NCBI RefSeq assembly: GCF_030816485.1
Contig: NZ_JAUSYC010000001.1
Coordinates: forward strand, 2,232,001 to 2,296,000
Direction of reading: 5' to 3'
DNA from: Arthrobacter sp. B1I2
GTDB taxonomy: Bacteria > Actinomycetota > Actinomycetes > Actinomycetales > Micrococcaceae
Length of the DNA stretch: 64,000 nucleotides
Made by a program: the position numbers and the translations under genes. Shown here piece by piece: positions 8,945-16,934 of this stretch (within the stretch, counting starts at the first letter, position 1; each line of letters opens with the position of its first letter). Below the pieces are notes generated by a model. The model was not told the origin of the DNA and made no database searches. It saw nothing but the letters and a program-made list of their open reading frames with translations.

Positions 8945-8984
8945 CTCCCATGTCCCGTTCCGGCCGCCCCGGTAGACTTGGACG

Positions 8985-9209
8985 GTGCTGAACGAATTCT
9001 GGGCCACCGCGCCGACCCGCTACAAAGTCCTGGTTTTCGGCGCGATGGGACTGATCGCCATCGGCATCATCCTCAACATCATCGGCAACACCGGCGGCAA
9101 TCAAGGGTTGGCCATGGCTTCCCTGCCGCTGATCGGGCTGGGCCTGGTCCTGCATATCGCCGGCATGGTGGTCCGCGGCCAGGCCATCCGGAAGAACCTC
9201 CGCCGGTAG
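8985..9209 (+). CDS. Small two-helix membrane protein
   Basis: A 74-residue protein with two hydrophobic helices, VLVFGAMGLIAIGIILNII (about 15-33) and MASLPLIGLGLVLHIAGMVV (about 44-63), and a basic C-terminal tail RGQAIRKNLRR. The basic tail and the charges before helix 1 suggest both ends face the cytoplasm. Function is unknown. Start is GTG 8985, exactly 6 nt after TAGACT (8973-8978), with no Shine-Dalgarno: a clear leaderless-promoter arrangement. Coding is supported by this promoter, by the membrane pattern, and by the tight fit between DUF2797 and the MaoC pair. Confidence 0.75.
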   Translation: MLNEFWATAPTRYKVLVFGAMGLIAIGIILNIIGNTGGNQGLAMASLPLIGLGLVLHIAGMVVRGQAIRKNLRR

Positions 9210-9274
9210 CGGCCCCGTCACGGTTGCGGCGGGCCTTTTCTGCCCGCCAACATGCGGGCGATAGGCTGGAATCC

Positions 9275-9736
9275 ATGACTATCAATCCGGATCTGCAGGG
9301 CCGAAGCTACCCTGCCGCAGAGGTGTACGACGTCGGCCGAGAGAAAATCCGCGAGTTCGCGCGCGCCGTGAAAGCCACCCACCCTGCGCACTTCGACCTC
9401 GAAGCGGCCACGGCATTGGGCCACCGCGACCTGGTAGCGCCGCCCACCTTCGCCATCATCATCGCCCAGCGGGCCGACGCCCAGCTCATCGAGGACCCGG
9501 AAGCCGGAATCGACTTCTCCCGCGTGGTCCACGCGGACCAGCGCTTCACCCACCACCGGCCCATCATTGCCGGGGACCGCCTCGTCGCGGAACTGCACGT
9601 CGACGGCGTCCGGGCCATGGGCGGCGGCGCCATGATCACCACCCGCTCGGAAATCTTCGCCCTCGGTTCCGGTGATTCCCGCGAACCCGTCACCACCACC
9701 ACATCATCCATCCTGGTCCGCGGAGAGGGACAGTAA
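9275..9736 (+). CDS. MaoC N-terminal-like (hotdog) dehydratase, HadA-like
   Basis: A 153-residue FAS1/MaoC N-terminal type hotdog protein. VVHADQRFTHHRPIIAGDRL (about residues 85-104) is the typical hotdog strand-turn pattern. In actinobacteria such proteins form a heterodimer with a neighbouring catalytic MaoC partner and act as (3R)-hydroxyacyl thioester dehydratases (HadAB in mycobacteria). The catalytic-looking subunit follows after 2 bp (9739), consistent with a two-subunit enzyme. Start is ATG 9275, 7 nt after TAGGCT (9262-9267), with no Shine-Dalgarno, so the pair is probably read from a leaderless promoter. Confidence 0.85.
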   Translation: MTINPDLQGRSYPAAEVYDVGREKIREFARAVKATHPAHFDLEAATALGHRDLVAPPTFAIIIAQRADAQLIEDPEAGIDFSRVVHADQRFTHHRPIIAGDRLVAELHVDGVRAMGGGAMITTRSEIFALGSGDSREPVTTTTSSILVRGEGQ

Positions 9737-9738
9737 CC

Positions 9739-10176
9739 ATGAGCCCCAGCTTCAACGAACTCAGCGCCGGCCAGGAAATCGGCAGCCGCACCATCGAGGT
9801 CACCCGCACGGACCTGGTCAAGTACGCAGGTGCATCCGGTGACTTCAACCCCATCCACTGGAACGAGGCCTTCGCCACCAGCGTGGAACTGCCCGGCGTC
9901 ATCGCGCACGGCATGTTCACCATGGGGTCAGCCGTCCAGCTGGTGACCGACTGGGCAGGGGACCCCGCCGCCGTCGTTGATTTCCAGACCCGCTTCACCA
10001 AGCCCGTCCTGGTCACCGACACCACCGGCACCGCCGAACCCGGCGCCACCATTGAGGTCAGCGGCACCATCGGAAAGCTCGACGCCGACGCCGGCACCGC
10101 CCGCGTTGACCTCACCGTTGTCTCCGCCGGTCAAAAGGTCCTGATGAAGGCACAGGCCCTCGTCAAGCTGTCCTGA
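9739..10176 (+). CDS. MaoC family (R)-hydratase/dehydratase, HadB-like
   Basis: A 145-residue hotdog protein carrying the hydratase-2 signature YAGASGDFNPIHWNEAFA (about residues 31-48), with the catalytic Asp and His, followed by GVIAHGMFTMG. It should hydrate or dehydrate (3R)-hydroxyacyl thioesters. It lies 2 bp after the HadA-like gene, so the two are translationally coupled and probably a heterodimer. Mycolic acids are not expected in this lineage, so the natural substrate (ordinary fatty-acid or other acyl thioesters) is uncertain. Confidence 0.9.
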   Translation: MSPSFNELSAGQEIGSRTIEVTRTDLVKYAGASGDFNPIHWNEAFATSVELPGVIAHGMFTMGSAVQLVTDWAGDPAAVVDFQTRFTKPVLVTDTTGTAEPGATIEVSGTIGKLDADAGTARVDLTVVSAGQKVLMKAQALVKLS

Positions 10177-10206
10177 GGCCCGCTTGGTGATCACGGGCTG
10201 CAACCT

Positions 10207-11481
10207 TTGACCTCCGCCCCTAAAACCGGGGCTGCCGCCGCCCAGGTCACCCATTGGCGGAACGCCGTCGTGGTGGCCTACGGGGCCAGCGGACTGGCCT
10301 TCGCCTCCTGGGTGTCCCGGCTGCCCGCCATCCGGGATGCGCTGGACCTCAGCCCGGGCAACATCGGCGTCATCCTGCTGTGCATGACGCTGGGCTCGTT
10401 CGCGTCCGTCTCGGCCTCAGGGCTCATCGTGCTGCGGCTGGGGTCCAAACAGACCATCCGCACCGGCAGCATCATGGTGGGCGCCGGCCTGCTGGCCGCC
10501 GGTTTTGGCACAACCGTGCTGGCAAGCCCGGTGGCAACCGCGATCGGCCTGGCCATCATCGGCCTGGGGACCGGGAGCTGGAACACTGCGTCCAATGTGG
10601 AAGGCGCGGCCGTGGAGCGCGCGGTGGGCCGGCACATCATGCCCCGGCTTCACGGGGCGTTCAGCCTGGGCACGGTGGCAGGGGCAGGCCTGGGTGCCGC
10701 TGCGGCGGCAGCGTCCCTCCCGGTGTTCTGGCACCTTGCGGCGGCCGGAACGGTGGTCGCCGTATCGGTCGCGACGGCGGCGTCCTGGTTCCGCGCCGAC
10801 GTTACCTCGGTGGCGGGGGACCGCACCTACTCCCCGGACAACTTCGAAGACCCCACAACAGGTCCGGTTCCCGTGATCCATGCCGGAAGCACGGCGGAGG
10901 CACCGCTGGACAACAAGCGCAAGATCGCCCAGGCGTGGCGGGACCGCCGAACGCTGCTGCTGGGCGTCCTGGTGCTGGGCCTGGCCCTGGCAGAGGGCGC
11001 GGCGGGGGACTGGGTGGCCCTTGCCCTGGCGGACGGCCACGGGCAGAGCGATGCCGCCGGGGCAGCCGGGTATGGGCTTTTCGTGACGTTCATGACCATC
11101 GGCAGGTTCGCCGGGACGCTGCTGCTGGACCGTTTCGGGCGGGTTCCCGTCATGCGCTGGTGCGCTGGGATGGCCGTCGTTGGGCTGGGCATCTTCGTCT
11201 TCGCCCCGGCGCCGTGGCTCGCCTACGTGGGCCTGGCCGTCTGGGGCCTGGGCGCGTCCCTGGGCTTCCCGGTGGGCATGTCCGCCGCGGCCGACGATCC
11301 TGCCAAGGCCGCGGCACGGGTATCCGTGGTGTCCACCATCGGCTACGGTGCATTCCTGTGCGGGCCGCCGCTGCTGGGCCTGCTGGCCGAACACGTGGGC
11401 ATCCTGCACTCGCTCCTTGCCGTGATGGTGATGCTGGCCGTGAGCTTCGTGCTGTCCCCGGTGGCACGGAAGGCCGACTAG
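10207..11481 (+). CDS. MFS transporter
   Basis: A 424-residue transporter with about 12 membrane segments. An Arg-rich loop after helix 2 (LRLGSKQTIR) resembles MFS motif A, and LLLDRFGRVPVMRW repeats it in the second half. A hydrophilic central loop (about residues 205-245) separates two six-helix bundles. The profile resembles YbjJ/FucP-like uptake or efflux MFS proteins; the substrate cannot be inferred. A TTG at 10207 is the best start that keeps the first helix, although the Shine-Dalgarno is weak. It lies between the MaoC pair and murB without obvious functional connection. Confidence 0.85.
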   Translation: MTSAPKTGAAAAQVTHWRNAVVVAYGASGLAFASWVSRLPAIRDALDLSPGNIGVILLCMTLGSFASVSASGLIVLRLGSKQTIRTGSIMVGAGLLAAGFGTTVLASPVATAIGLAIIGLGTGSWNTASNVEGAAVERAVGRHIMPRLHGAFSLGTVAGAGLGAAAAAASLPVFWHLAAAGTVVAVSVATAASWFRADVTSVAGDRTYSPDNFEDPTTGPVPVIHAGSTAEAPLDNKRKIAQAWRDRRTLLLGVLVLGLALAEGAAGDWVALALADGHGQSDAAGAAGYGLFVTFMTIGRFAGTLLLDRFGRVPVMRWCAGMAVVGLGIFVFAPAPWLAYVGLAVWGLGASLGFPVGMSAAADDPAKAAARVSVVSTIGYGAFLCGPPLLGLLAEHVGILHSLLAVMVMLAVSFVLSPVARKAD

Positions 11482-11503
11482 GTTTCCCTAGTATTGTTGA
11501 CGG

Positions 11504-12571
11504 GTGACTCCCACGCTGCTTTCCTCCATGACCACCTCCGCCGTCGGCGGCCCCGCCGGCGCCTATGTCGAGGCGCGTACCGAGGCCGACATCATCGACG
11601 CTGTCCGCTCGGCAGACGCCGCGGGGGAACAGGTCCTCATCATCAGCGGCGGCTCCAATCTCCTGGTGTCCGACGACGGGTTCCCCGGAACCGTCATCAG
11701 GATCGCCTCCGAGGGGTTCACGGTCAACGCCGAGGACTCATGCGGCGGGGTGGCGGTGGTGGTGCAGGCCGGCCACAACTGGGACAAACTCGTGGAACAC
11801 GCCGTCCGCCACGCGTGGTCCGGAATCGAAGCATTGTCGGGGATTCCCGGCTCAACGGGTGCCACCCCGGTCCAGAACGTCGGTGCCTACGGTTCGGAGG
11901 TCTCCCAGACCATCGCTACGGTGCGTACGTGGGACCGCGAACGCAACGCCGTGCGGACCTTCACCAACTCCGAGCTGAAGTTCGGTTACCGGGACTCCAT
12001 CCTCAAACAGACCACCGTCAACGGCTCACCCCGGTACGTGGTCCTCACCGTGGAATTCCAGTTGCCGCTGGGGCGGATGAGCGCTCCCATCCGGTATGCG
12101 GAGCTGGCCCGTTCCCTCGGCGTGGAGGTGGGCAAGCGCGCTTATGCCAATGATGTCCGACGGGAAGTGCTTCGGCTGCGGGCCTCCAAGGGCATGGTGT
12201 GGGACGCAGCCGACCGCGATACCTACTCCACCGGGTCCTTCTTCACCAATCCCATCGTCCCGGCGGGCGTGGCGGACACGCTGCCGGAAACGGCGCCCCG
12301 CTACCCGGCGGGCCAGGACGGGCTGGTGAAACTCTCCGCAGCGTGGCTCATCGACCAGGCAGGCTTCGGCAAAGGCTTCGGACTCGAGCCGGAAGGTGTG
12401 GCGGGCGGCCGGGCGTCACTGTCCACCAAACACACCCTGGCCATCACCAACCGCGGCTCCGCCAGCGCTGCGGACATGGTGGCCGTGGCACGCGAGGTGC
12501 GTTCCGGCGTCGAACGCCGCTTTGGCATCCAGCTGCACCCGGAGCCGCTGTTGATCGGTCTCGAGCTGTAA
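11504..12571 (+). CDS. murB: UDP-N-acetylmuramate dehydrogenase MurB
   Basis: A 355-residue FAD enzyme that reduces UDP-GlcNAc-enolpyruvate to UDP-MurNAc in peptidoglycan precursor synthesis. The FAD-binding PCMH domain shows ISGGSNLLVSDDG and GIPGSTGATPVQNVGAYG. The C-terminal domain has the catalytic Ser in YSTGSFFTNP and the closing Glu in LHPEPLLIG. The central gap pattern is that of the E. coli-like (type I) MurB. GTG 11504 sits 6 nt after TATTGT (11492-11497), with no Shine-Dalgarno, another candidate leaderless start. Confidence 0.95.
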   Translation: MTPTLLSSMTTSAVGGPAGAYVEARTEADIIDAVRSADAAGEQVLIISGGSNLLVSDDGFPGTVIRIASEGFTVNAEDSCGGVAVVVQAGHNWDKLVEHAVRHAWSGIEALSGIPGSTGATPVQNVGAYGSEVSQTIATVRTWDRERNAVRTFTNSELKFGYRDSILKQTTVNGSPRYVVLTVEFQLPLGRMSAPIRYAELARSLGVEVGKRAYANDVRREVLRLRASKGMVWDAADRDTYSTGSFFTNPIVPAGVADTLPETAPRYPAGQDGLVKLSAAWLIDQAGFGKGFGLEPEGVAGGRASLSTKHTLAITNRGSASAADMVAVAREVRSGVERRFGIQLHPEPLLIGLEL

Positions 12572-12610
12572 GCATCCACGCGCGGTGTCACGCGGCCTAG
12601 GATGGGGCGC

Positions 12611-13714
12611 ATGGCTGCATTTGGCTCCCTGCGCCACCGCAGGATGATCGGAAGGCTCCGGCTCGCGTCGCAGCAGCTCTCCGGGGACGGTGCCACCTCA
12701 GTGCCTGACCTGGTCCGATGGATGACGGCAATGCAGGCGCAGGACCTGCCGGCAGCACTGTGGGCAGTCGGGGTTCGAGTGCCCGGCGCGGGGATCGCCG
12801 ATGTGCGCGCTGCCATCGATTCCGGGACTGTGGTCCGGTCCTGGCCGATGCGGGGAACCCTCCATTTCGTGGCTCCCGAGGACCTGCGCTGGATGCTGGA
12901 CCTCACCGCCGGGCGGCTCCACCGGAGCATCGCCGGCCGGCACCGGCAGCTGGAGATCACCTGGGCGGACGTGGAGAAAGCGCGGGACCTGGCGCTGGAC
13001 CGCATCCTGGCCGACGGTCCCATCAGCCGTTCGGGGCTGTTCAGGGTTTTCGACGCCGGCGGCCAGCCAACGCAGGGCCAGCGCGGCATCCATCTTCTCG
13101 GATCACTGTGCCGGCACGGCTGGCTGGTGCTGGGACCGCTTTCCGGGAACCAGCAGCTGGTCGCGGCTTTCGATGAGTGGATCCCCACGTCCCGCATCAT
13201 CGAGCGCGAGGAGGCAGTCGCTGAGTTCCTGCTCCGTTACTTCCGGAGCCACGGACCGGCCACCCTCCGGGACTTTGCCTGGTGGACGCAGCTTCCGCTG
13301 ACCGAGGTACGCGCCGCGCTCCGGCACGTCCAGGACCAGCTGGTGGAGCTCGAGTTCGATGGCACCGGCTACTGGCTCTCACCGGATGTGGCGTCCCTCC
13401 TGGACTCCGGGGTCCCCGGTGGCCGTTCACTTCACCTGCTGCCCGGATTCGATGAGTTCGTCCTCGGCTACACGGACCGGGCGCCCGTCCTGTCGCCGGA
13501 GCATTCGGACCTGATCGTCCCGGGCGGAAACGGCGTCTTCAAGAAGACGATGGTCGCCGCAGGGAGGGTGATCGGCACCTGGGCGCTGCAGGGCACGGGG
13601 CCGCGTGCCGCCGTCGTACCCGAACTTTTCGACGAAGCCGCGCCGCTGGGTCCGGCAGCGCAGGCCGCCCTCGCCAAGGCCGCCCGGCGCTACATGACAT
13701 TCCTGGCAACCTGA
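12611..13714 (+). CDS. Winged-helix DNA-binding domain protein, AlkZ/YcaQ-related
   Basis: A 367-residue member of the HTH_42 family, which is related to the alkylpurine/crosslink DNA glycosylases AlkZ and YcaQ. It has the family N-terminus LRLASQQLSG, the glycosylase-like MQAQDLPAALWAVGVRVPG with Gln-x-Gln, then SWPMRGTLHFVAPEDLRWML and a GFDEFVLGY segment near the end. Base-excision activity is plausible but unproven for this branch. ATG 12611 is chosen over ATG 12602 because TAGGAT (12598-12603) lies 7 nt before it and would overlap the other start. It is convergent with nothing and ends just before the 47-bp palindromic element. Confidence 0.82.
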   Translation: MAAFGSLRHRRMIGRLRLASQQLSGDGATSVPDLVRWMTAMQAQDLPAALWAVGVRVPGAGIADVRAAIDSGTVVRSWPMRGTLHFVAPEDLRWMLDLTAGRLHRSIAGRHRQLEITWADVEKARDLALDRILADGPISRSGLFRVFDAGGQPTQGQRGIHLLGSLCRHGWLVLGPLSGNQQLVAAFDEWIPTSRIIEREEAVAEFLLRYFRSHGPATLRDFAWWTQLPLTEVRAALRHVQDQLVELEFDGTGYWLSPDVASLLDSGVPGGRSLHLLPGFDEFVLGYTDRAPVLSPEHSDLIVPGGNGVFKKTMVAAGRVIGTWALQGTGPRAAVVPELFDEAAPLGPAAQAALAKAARRYMTFLAT

Positions 13715-13739
13715 CCCGGCCTGCCCCACGGCGCATAAC

Positions 13740-13786
13740 CGGCCCTTACCCGCATAACCGGTGTGGGGCCGCGCCGGTTGAGCGGG
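13740..13786 (+). repeat. 47-bp palindromic element, upstream inverted copy
   Basis: The element is an imperfect palindrome: ACCCGC-at-AACCGG pairs with CCGGTT-ga-GCGGG. It is 40/47 identical by hand alignment to the reverse complement of 14839-14885. The first 18 bases (13740-13757) and last 9 bases (TTGAGCGGG) match exactly. GCATAACCGG also occurs once more just upstream at 13733-13742. It lies between the AlkZ-like gene and the AbiEi/DUF559-like gene. Confidence 0.8.
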
Positions 13787-13869
13787 CCATGGCCGGTCGT
13801 ACGAGGGCGTTGTCCACATGCGAGATGTTCCTGCTGACGAACAACGGGGCCAACCAGGATTCTGGAACA

Positions 13870-14892
13870 GTGAAACCGAACAGTGTGCGCTCCCTGGTGG
13901 ACCGCCGGTGGCCGGAAATGTCCGTGGCTTCGACTCAACAGCTGGCCGCGGCAGGCCTGGACGAGCGCCTGTTGACGGCCGGGGTCCGTGGCGGCGTGCT
14001 GCTCCGGCTCCGTCGCGGCGCATACGTCCGGGACGCTGAATGGAGCACCCTGAAGCCGTGGGACCGGGACCGCCTCTCGATCATGGCTCATTACGAGTCC
14101 ACCGGGGGCCTGTTGCGGTACAGCCATGGGAGTGCTGCCAGGCTGCACGACCTTCGCGTCTGGAAAACGGGGCCCCTGGTGCATGTCACCACCGGCTACG
14201 CCAACTCCCCGGCAAGCGCGGGTCAGGACGTCCGGACCCACCGGCTGCCTCTCGATGACGCCGAGCGGGTCTCCCTGTGGACCCCGGACGGCCGGGAGAT
14301 CCTGACCACCAGTCTTGAACGGACCGTACTGGACTGCGCCCGGATCCTGCCCCTGGAACAAGCTGCGGTTATCGGAGACCACGCGGTAAGGAAGGGCAGC
14401 TCGGTGGCCGCCATGCAGCAGTTGCTCGAAGACAGTCCCACGAAACGCGGCAGCAGGAGGGCGGCAGATCTCCTGGCAGTGCTGGACGGCCGGTCTGAGT
14501 CAGCGGGTGAAACACGAACCAGGCTGCTGCTCCATGCGTTCGGCCTGCACCGCTTCATTCCGCAGGTTGACATTCCCACCCCTGAGGGCCTTTTCCGCGC
14601 AGACTTCGCTGACCCCGCACGCCGCGTCCTCATCGAGTTCGACGGCCGGGCCAAATACACCGACTACCGTCCCGCCGAAGACGCGCTCCTGGCCGAGCGA
14701 CGCCGGGAGAACGCGTTGCAGGAGCTGGGCTGGGCGGTCTTTCGGACCGAGTGGAAGCATCTGGACCGGCCGGGGGAATTGCGGCAGCGGCTGGTGGCGT
14801 TCCTCGCGCGGCAGCCCGGAATGCAAAAGCGGCCCTCACCCGCTCAAACGGTGCGGGGCAGCACCGCTTATGCGGGTAAGGGCCGCTCGTAA
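13870..14892 (+). CDS. AbiEi-like antitoxin domain / DUF559 (VSR-like nuclease fold) protein
   Basis: A protein of about 340 residues. The N-terminal winged helix (STQQLAAAGLDERLLTAGV, then GVLLRLRRGAYV) resembles type IV AbiEi antitoxin domains. The C-terminal part, FRADFADPARRVLIEFDGRAKY then ERRRENALQELGWAVFRTEW, resembles the DUF559/VSR endonuclease-like fold with Asp, Glu and Lys positions. No AbiEii nucleotidyltransferase toxin is adjacent, so it is a solitary protein of this type, common in actinobacteria. GTG 13870 gives the domain start; an in-frame ATG 13789 would overlap the upstream palindrome. The last 18 residues and nearly the stop come from the downstream copy of the palindromic element, so the gene end is unusual. 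Function is unknown. Confidence 0.7.
   Translation: MKPNSVRSLVDRRWPEMSVASTQQLAAAGLDERLLTAGVRGGVLLRLRRGAYVRDAEWSTLKPWDRDRLSIMAHYESTGGLLRYSHGSAARLHDLRVWKTGPLVHVTTGYANSPASAGQDVRTHRLPLDDAERVSLWTPDGREILTTSLERTVLDCARILPLEQAAVIGDHAVRKGSSVAAMQQLLEDSPTKRGSRRAADLLAVLDGRSESAGETRTRLLLHAFGLHRFIPQVDIPTPEGLFRADFADPARRVLIEFDGRAKYTDYRPAEDALLAERRRENALQELGWAVFRTEWKHLDRPGELRQRLVAFLARQPGMQKRPSPAQTVRGSTAYAGKGRS
14839..14885 (-). repeat. 47-bp palindromic element, downstream inverted copy
   Basis: The inverted counterpart of 13740-13786. It extends to a larger hairpin: GCGGCCCTCACCCGC (14829-14843) pairs with GCGGGTAAGGGCCGC (14872-14886), and an inner CGGTGC/GCACCG stem sits at 14849-14866. It lies in the coding end of the AbiEi/DUF559-like gene and just before the convergent asd, so it may act as a bidirectional terminator. 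Confidence 0.8.
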
Positions 14893-14905
14893 TGCGGCGG
14901 CAGGA

Positions 14906-16036
14906 CTACAGGTTGCCGGTGGCGATGTTGAGCATGCGGCGCAACGGCTCGGCGGCGCCCCAGAGGAGCTGATCGCCAACGGTGAAGGCGCTGATGTACT
15001 GCGGGCCCATTTCCATCTTGCGGATGCGGCCCACGGGGATGTCCAGCGTGCCGGAGGCGGCCACGGGGGTCAGCTCGGCCATGGACGCTTCCCTGGTGTT
15101 CGGAACCACCTTGGCCCACTGGTTGTCCTCGTCGAGCAGCTTCTCGATTTCGGCGACGGACAGGTCCTCGCGGAGCTTGAGGGTGAGGGCCTGGGAGTGC
15201 GAGCGCATGGCGCCGATGCGGACGCAGAGGCCGTCCATGATCACCCGGTTTTCCTCCGACGTGCCCAGGATCTTGTTGGTCTCCACCCCGGCCTTCCACT
15301 CTTCCTTGGACTGTCCGTTGCCCAGGTCGGCGTCGATCCAGGGGATCAGGGAGCCGGCCAGGGGAACGCCGAACTGGGTGGCATCAATCGCGGTGCGCTG
15401 GTGGGCCAGGACCTTCCGGTCGATGTCCAGGATGGCCGACGCCGGGTCGTCCAGTTCCGTGCTGACCTCGGCGTTGAGCGTGCCGAACTGGCTGAGCAGT
15501 TCACGCATGTGCCGGGCGCCGCCGCCGGAGGCTGCCTGGTAGGTCATGGAGGTGCCCCACTCCACCAGCCCGTTCTTGAACAGGCCGCCGAGGCCCATGA
15601 GCATGCAGGAGACGGTGCAGTTTCCGCCGATAAAGTCCTTGGTGCCGTTGACCAGGCCCTTGTCGATGACGTCGCGGTTGATGGGGTCCAGCACGATGAT
15701 CGAGTCCTCGTTCATGCGCAGGGTGGAGGCGGCATCGATCCACAGACCATCCCAGCCGCGGCTGCGCAGCTCGCCGTGGACCTGCTTGGTGTAATCGCCG
15801 CCCTGCGCGGTGACGATAATCGGCAGCTTGGCCAGCGTGTCGACGTCGAACGCGTTCTCAAGCTTGCCGGCGCCTTCAGCGAAGGAAGGCGCGGCACCTC
15901 CCGCGTTGGAGGTGGAGAAGAACACCGGGTTGATGTTGGCGAAGTCGCCCTCGTCCTGCATGCGCTGCATGAGGACGGAACCGACCATGCCGCGCCATCC
16001 GACCAGGCCGACGGAAGGGGTAGCTGCTGTAGTCAT
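14906..16036 (-). CDS. asd: Aspartate-semialdehyde dehydrogenase (E. coli-type)
   Basis: A 376-residue enzyme reducing aspartyl phosphate to aspartate semialdehyde for Lys, Met, Thr and diaminopimelate synthesis. The NADP-binding start is [18 protein letters not shown]. The catalytic Cys is in [15 protein letters not shown]. Further marks are [29 protein letters not shown] and the C-terminal [19 protein letters not shown]. These strings match the enterobacterial enzyme much more closely than the Gram-positive/mycobacterial type, which usually sits beside lysC; no lysC is here. TAAACT (16043-16048 on the minus strand) is 6 nt before the ATG, so it is probably leaderless and monocistronic. Confidence 0.96.
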   Translation of the reverse strand: MTTAATPSVGLVGWRGMVGSVLMQRMQDEGDFANINPVFFSTSNAGGAAPSFAEGAGKLENAFDVDTLAKLPIIVTAQGGDYTKQVHGELRSRGWDGLWIDAASTLRMNEDSIIVLDPINRDVIDKGLVNGTKDFIGGNCTVSCMLMGLGGLFKNGLVEWGTSMTYQAASGGGARHMRELLSQFGTLNAEVSTELDDPASAILDIDRKVLAHQRTAIDATQFGVPLAGSLIPWIDADLGNGQSKEEWKAGVETNKILGTSEENRVIMDGLCVRIGAMRSHSQALTLKLREDLSVAEIEKLLDEDNQWAKVVPNTREASMAELTPVAASGTLDIPVGRIRKMEMGPQYISAFTVGDQLLWGAAEPLRRMLNIATGNL

Positions 16037-16129
16037 TGGTCCAGTTTAGACTTCGGAACCGGCAGGGCGCAGTCGGTTACGTCACGCCGGAAAGGCTGGA
16101 CGGGTACGACGGCGGTACCCACCTTGGTG

Positions 16130-16531
16130 CTATTCGACGGGCCGCGGGAGGTTCCTGGTCCTGCGCAGCTTTTCGGCTTTGCGCTCCTTGAAGAAGCCGG
16201 CCCAGGCTGCAGAGAAGGGAAACAAGGTTGCGGGAAACACCCACCATATGCTGCCGATGATTTCCCACTGGTCCGTGACTGCTATTTGGACCACGCCATA
16301 GACAAGGCCTCCCACACATGCTGAGAGGAGAACGGCCAGGAACAGGATCCCGGCCGAGGAATTGGCAGGTTTGATAATTCCCAAACCGTCGTCTTTTCGG
16401 ACGCCGTACTCGTCATCCGTGTATGCGACCACCTCGCCGTTCGCAGCCACGCGATGCAGAACACGTTCGTTTGGCGGCTGGTAGGGTACGTAGCCCGGTT
16501 CCTGCGGCACCCTACGGCTACGCCTGGCCAT
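16130..16531 (-). CDS. Small two-helix membrane protein, tandem paralogue 4
   Basis: 133 residues. The N-terminal cytosolic segment NERVLHRVAANGEVVAYTDDEYGV is followed by two hydrophobic segments (AGILFLAVLLSACVGGLVYG and IGSIWWVFPATLFPFSAAWAG) and the basic tail ERKAEKLRRTRNLPRP. The arrangement repeats that of the three genes upstream. The start ATG has AGGA six bases before it and overlaps the end of paralogue 3 by 14 nt, implying translational coupling. It is the last gene of the WXG locus. Role is unknown; an immunity or membrane-partner function for the WXG protein is inferred from context only. Confidence 0.75.
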   Translation of the reverse strand: MARRSRRVPQEPGYVPYQPPNERVLHRVAANGEVVAYTDDEYGVRKDDGLGIIKPANSSAGILFLAVLLSACVGGLVYGVVQIAVTDQWEIIGSIWWVFPATLFPFSAAWAGFFKERKAEKLRRTRNLPRPVE

Positions 16532-16934
16532 GCTGGTCCTGGTCGCAGTCAGGCTGACGGGCGCTGGGCTCGGGGATTCCCCGTTCCGCGCGTAGGCGTC
16601 TGGCCGTCGAAGCCACCCTCGCCCTCCGAAGGGCGTAGAGGGCGCCAGACGCTCCGGCCAGGGTGAGGAACAGGGAACTCCACATCGGGTCTTCACCCCT
16701 GCTGGTCAGGCCGGTCACGAGCAGGATGAAGAAAACCGCGACGGCAGCGAAAACAACCGCCAATACCAGGAAGCCGGCGGCAGACCGTACCTGTGCCTGC
16801 GAGCTCGCCGTGACTCTACCGGGTTCTTCCCGTCGATAGCCATGGAGTTCCCCGGTCGCCGTGAGATGGAGGATCCGCTCGTCATTTTTGCAGCGCGAAC
16901 CCTCGTGCGCGTCCTTGCGGTCACTGGGAGACAT
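16518..16934 (-). CDS. Small two-helix membrane protein, tandem paralogue 3
   Basis: 138 residues. The segment NDERILHLTATGELHGYRREEPG lines up with NERVLHRVAANGEVVAYTDDE of paralogue 4 and with KRVLRKTDTGALHSYPADEIG of paralogue 2. Two membrane helices (about residues 56-80 and 91-108) are followed by STARRLRAERGIPEP. ATG 16934 has AGGAG at good spacing. It overlaps paralogue 2 upstream by 14 nt and paralogue 4 downstream by 14 nt. Charged, acidic N-terminus, no signal peptide, no known domain. It is part of the polycistronic unit led by the WXG100-type protein. Confidence 0.75.
   Translation of the reverse strand: MSPSDRKDAHEGSRCKNDERILHLTATGELHGYRREEPGRVTASSQAQVRSAAGFLVLAVVFAAVAVFFILLVTGLTSRGEDPMWSSLFLTLAGASGALYALRRARVASTARRLRAERGIPEPSARQPDCDQDQHGQA

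Noticed and set aside
14507..16324. A 605-codon plus-strand frame opposite asd
   Set aside because: It is antisense to asd, with low-complexity Gly/Val/Arg composition and no recognisable motif.
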